DNA of 21,343 nt, from the NCBI GenBank assembly GCA_003521845.1, contig DPHB01000004.1, forward strand, positions 1 to 21,343. Direction: 5' to 3'. Below, one piece after another: positions 21,064 through 21,343 of the stretch (positions within the stretch are counted from its first letter, which is position 1; each line of letters begins with the position of its first letter). Position numbers and translations under genes: made by a program. The notes beneath the pieces are model-generated. The model made no database searches and was not told where the DNA came from. It saw only the letters and a list, made by a program, of their open reading frames with translations. The DNA comes from Oceanospirillaceae bacterium (GTDB taxonomy: Bacteria; Pseudomonadota; Gammaproteobacteria; Pseudomonadales; Balneatricaceae).

Positions 21064-21094
21064 AAAAAAGGGACTTGCTTAAGTCCCTTTTTTT
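21064..21094. terminator. Bidirectional intrinsic terminator
   Basis: Perfect stem GGGACTT/AAGTCCC (21070-21076 with 21081-21087), loop GCTT, flanked by A6 and T7, so it can act on both strands. It serves the response regulator (+) and the DnaJ-domain gene (-), whose stop codon overlaps the T-run. Confidence 0.92.
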
Positions 21095-21343
21095 AGCTTT
21101 CCAGATCGTCTAGCAATAGGTCTTTAGCTTGATTGATTTGGCTAGCTAAGTAAGTACTGCCACCCTTGTCAGGGTGATTCTTAGCCATCATGCGCTTGTG
21201 GGCGGCCAGTACGTCTTCCTTGTTGGCGTCTTCTTCTAGTTCCAAAATTTGACGTGCCATAGCTGCGTCCATAATGCCATTGCTGGTGCTAGCTGCCGAC
21301 TGTTCTTGTTGATTTTGCTGCATGGACTGAAACTGTCGCCATA
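21093..21343 (-). CDS. DnaJ-domain protein, C-terminal part (5' end outside window)
   Basis: The reading frame remains open to the right edge (residues WRQFQSM before MQQNQQ), so the gene very likely starts beyond 21343; an internal ATG at 21323 is possible but has no ribosome site that I can see. The visible 83 residues hold a Gln/Ser-rich link (MQQNQQEQSAASTSNG), then a J domain at the very C-terminus: ARQILELEEDANKEDVLAAHKRMM, the essential HPD tripeptide in KNHPDKGGS, and YLASQINQAKDLLLDD. A C-terminal J domain with this ending is typical of small membrane-anchored, Pam18/Tim14-like bacterial proteins that have an N-terminal transmembrane helix; that helix would be outside the window. It probably stimulates a DnaK-type chaperone. 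Its stop lies in the shared terminator. Confidence 0.82.
   Translation of the reverse strand, partial: WRQFQSMQQNQQEQSAASTSNGIMDAAMARQILELEEDANKEDVLAAHKRMMAKNHPDKGGSTYLASQINQAKDLLLDDLES

Overview
This is a chromosomal window from a gammaproteobacterium. Two well-known gammaproteobacterial gene blocks are joined here: corB-ypjD / ffh / rpsP-rimM-trmD-rplS, and DUF2065(yjeT)-hisZ-purA ... rnr-rlmB. The protein sequences are clearly gamma-type (the RNase R, RlmB, Ffh, CorB and CaiD-like proteins align almost end to end with the E. coli proteins I remember). The presence of hisZ argues against Enterobacteriaceae, which use long-form HisG without HisZ. Genus cannot be fixed by eye. No CRISPR array, integrase, transposase gene, prophage gene, rRNA or tRNA is visible. 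Most of the window is housekeeping, and I do not see a convincing new multi-gene system.

Layout. (1) 1-3028, + strand: the membrane and ATPase genes of a Liv-type ABC importer, livH (cut by the left edge), livM, livG, livF. (2) 3033-4458: a zinc-ribbon Nudix hydrolase on the minus strand, then a divergent CoA-pyrophosphatase-type Nudix gene and a small DUF1289 protein on the plus strand. (3) 4455-6617, minus strand: corB-like CNNM/CBS membrane protein and the YpjD membrane protein, divergent from ffh. (4) 6760-10544, + strand: ffh, then a spacer with a degenerate 22-bp tandem repeat and a large palindrome, then the translation operon rpsP-rimM-trmD-rplS with its own promoter, structured leader and strong terminator.

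(5) 10545-13563: a short region ending in a second terminator-like hairpin (possible small RNA), then DUF2065, hisZ and purA with a strong terminator. (6) 13599-17222: a variable segment where E. coli has nsrR. It holds a TPMT-like methyltransferase, a 303-bp non-coding gap with a near-perfect dyad, a stand-alone TfoX C-terminal-domain protein with a TTG start, the bifunctional NAD(P)HX repair enzyme nnr, and a convergent CaiD-like crotonase. (7) 17433-20481: rnr-rlmB. (8) 20619-21343: an orphan CheY-like response regulator facing the C-terminal part of a DnaJ-domain protein, separated by a bidirectional terminator.

Functional themes are nutrient uptake (Liv), nucleotide and cofactor housekeeping (Nudix, Nnr, PurA), membrane protein targeting (Ffh), ribosome and tRNA maturation (RimM, TrmD, RlmB, S16, L19), RNA decay (RNase R) and histidine biosynthesis (HisZ). 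The parts most worth a second look are regulatory: the rpsP leader, the dyad before the TfoX_C gene, the interval between two terminators after rplS, and the repeat after ffh.
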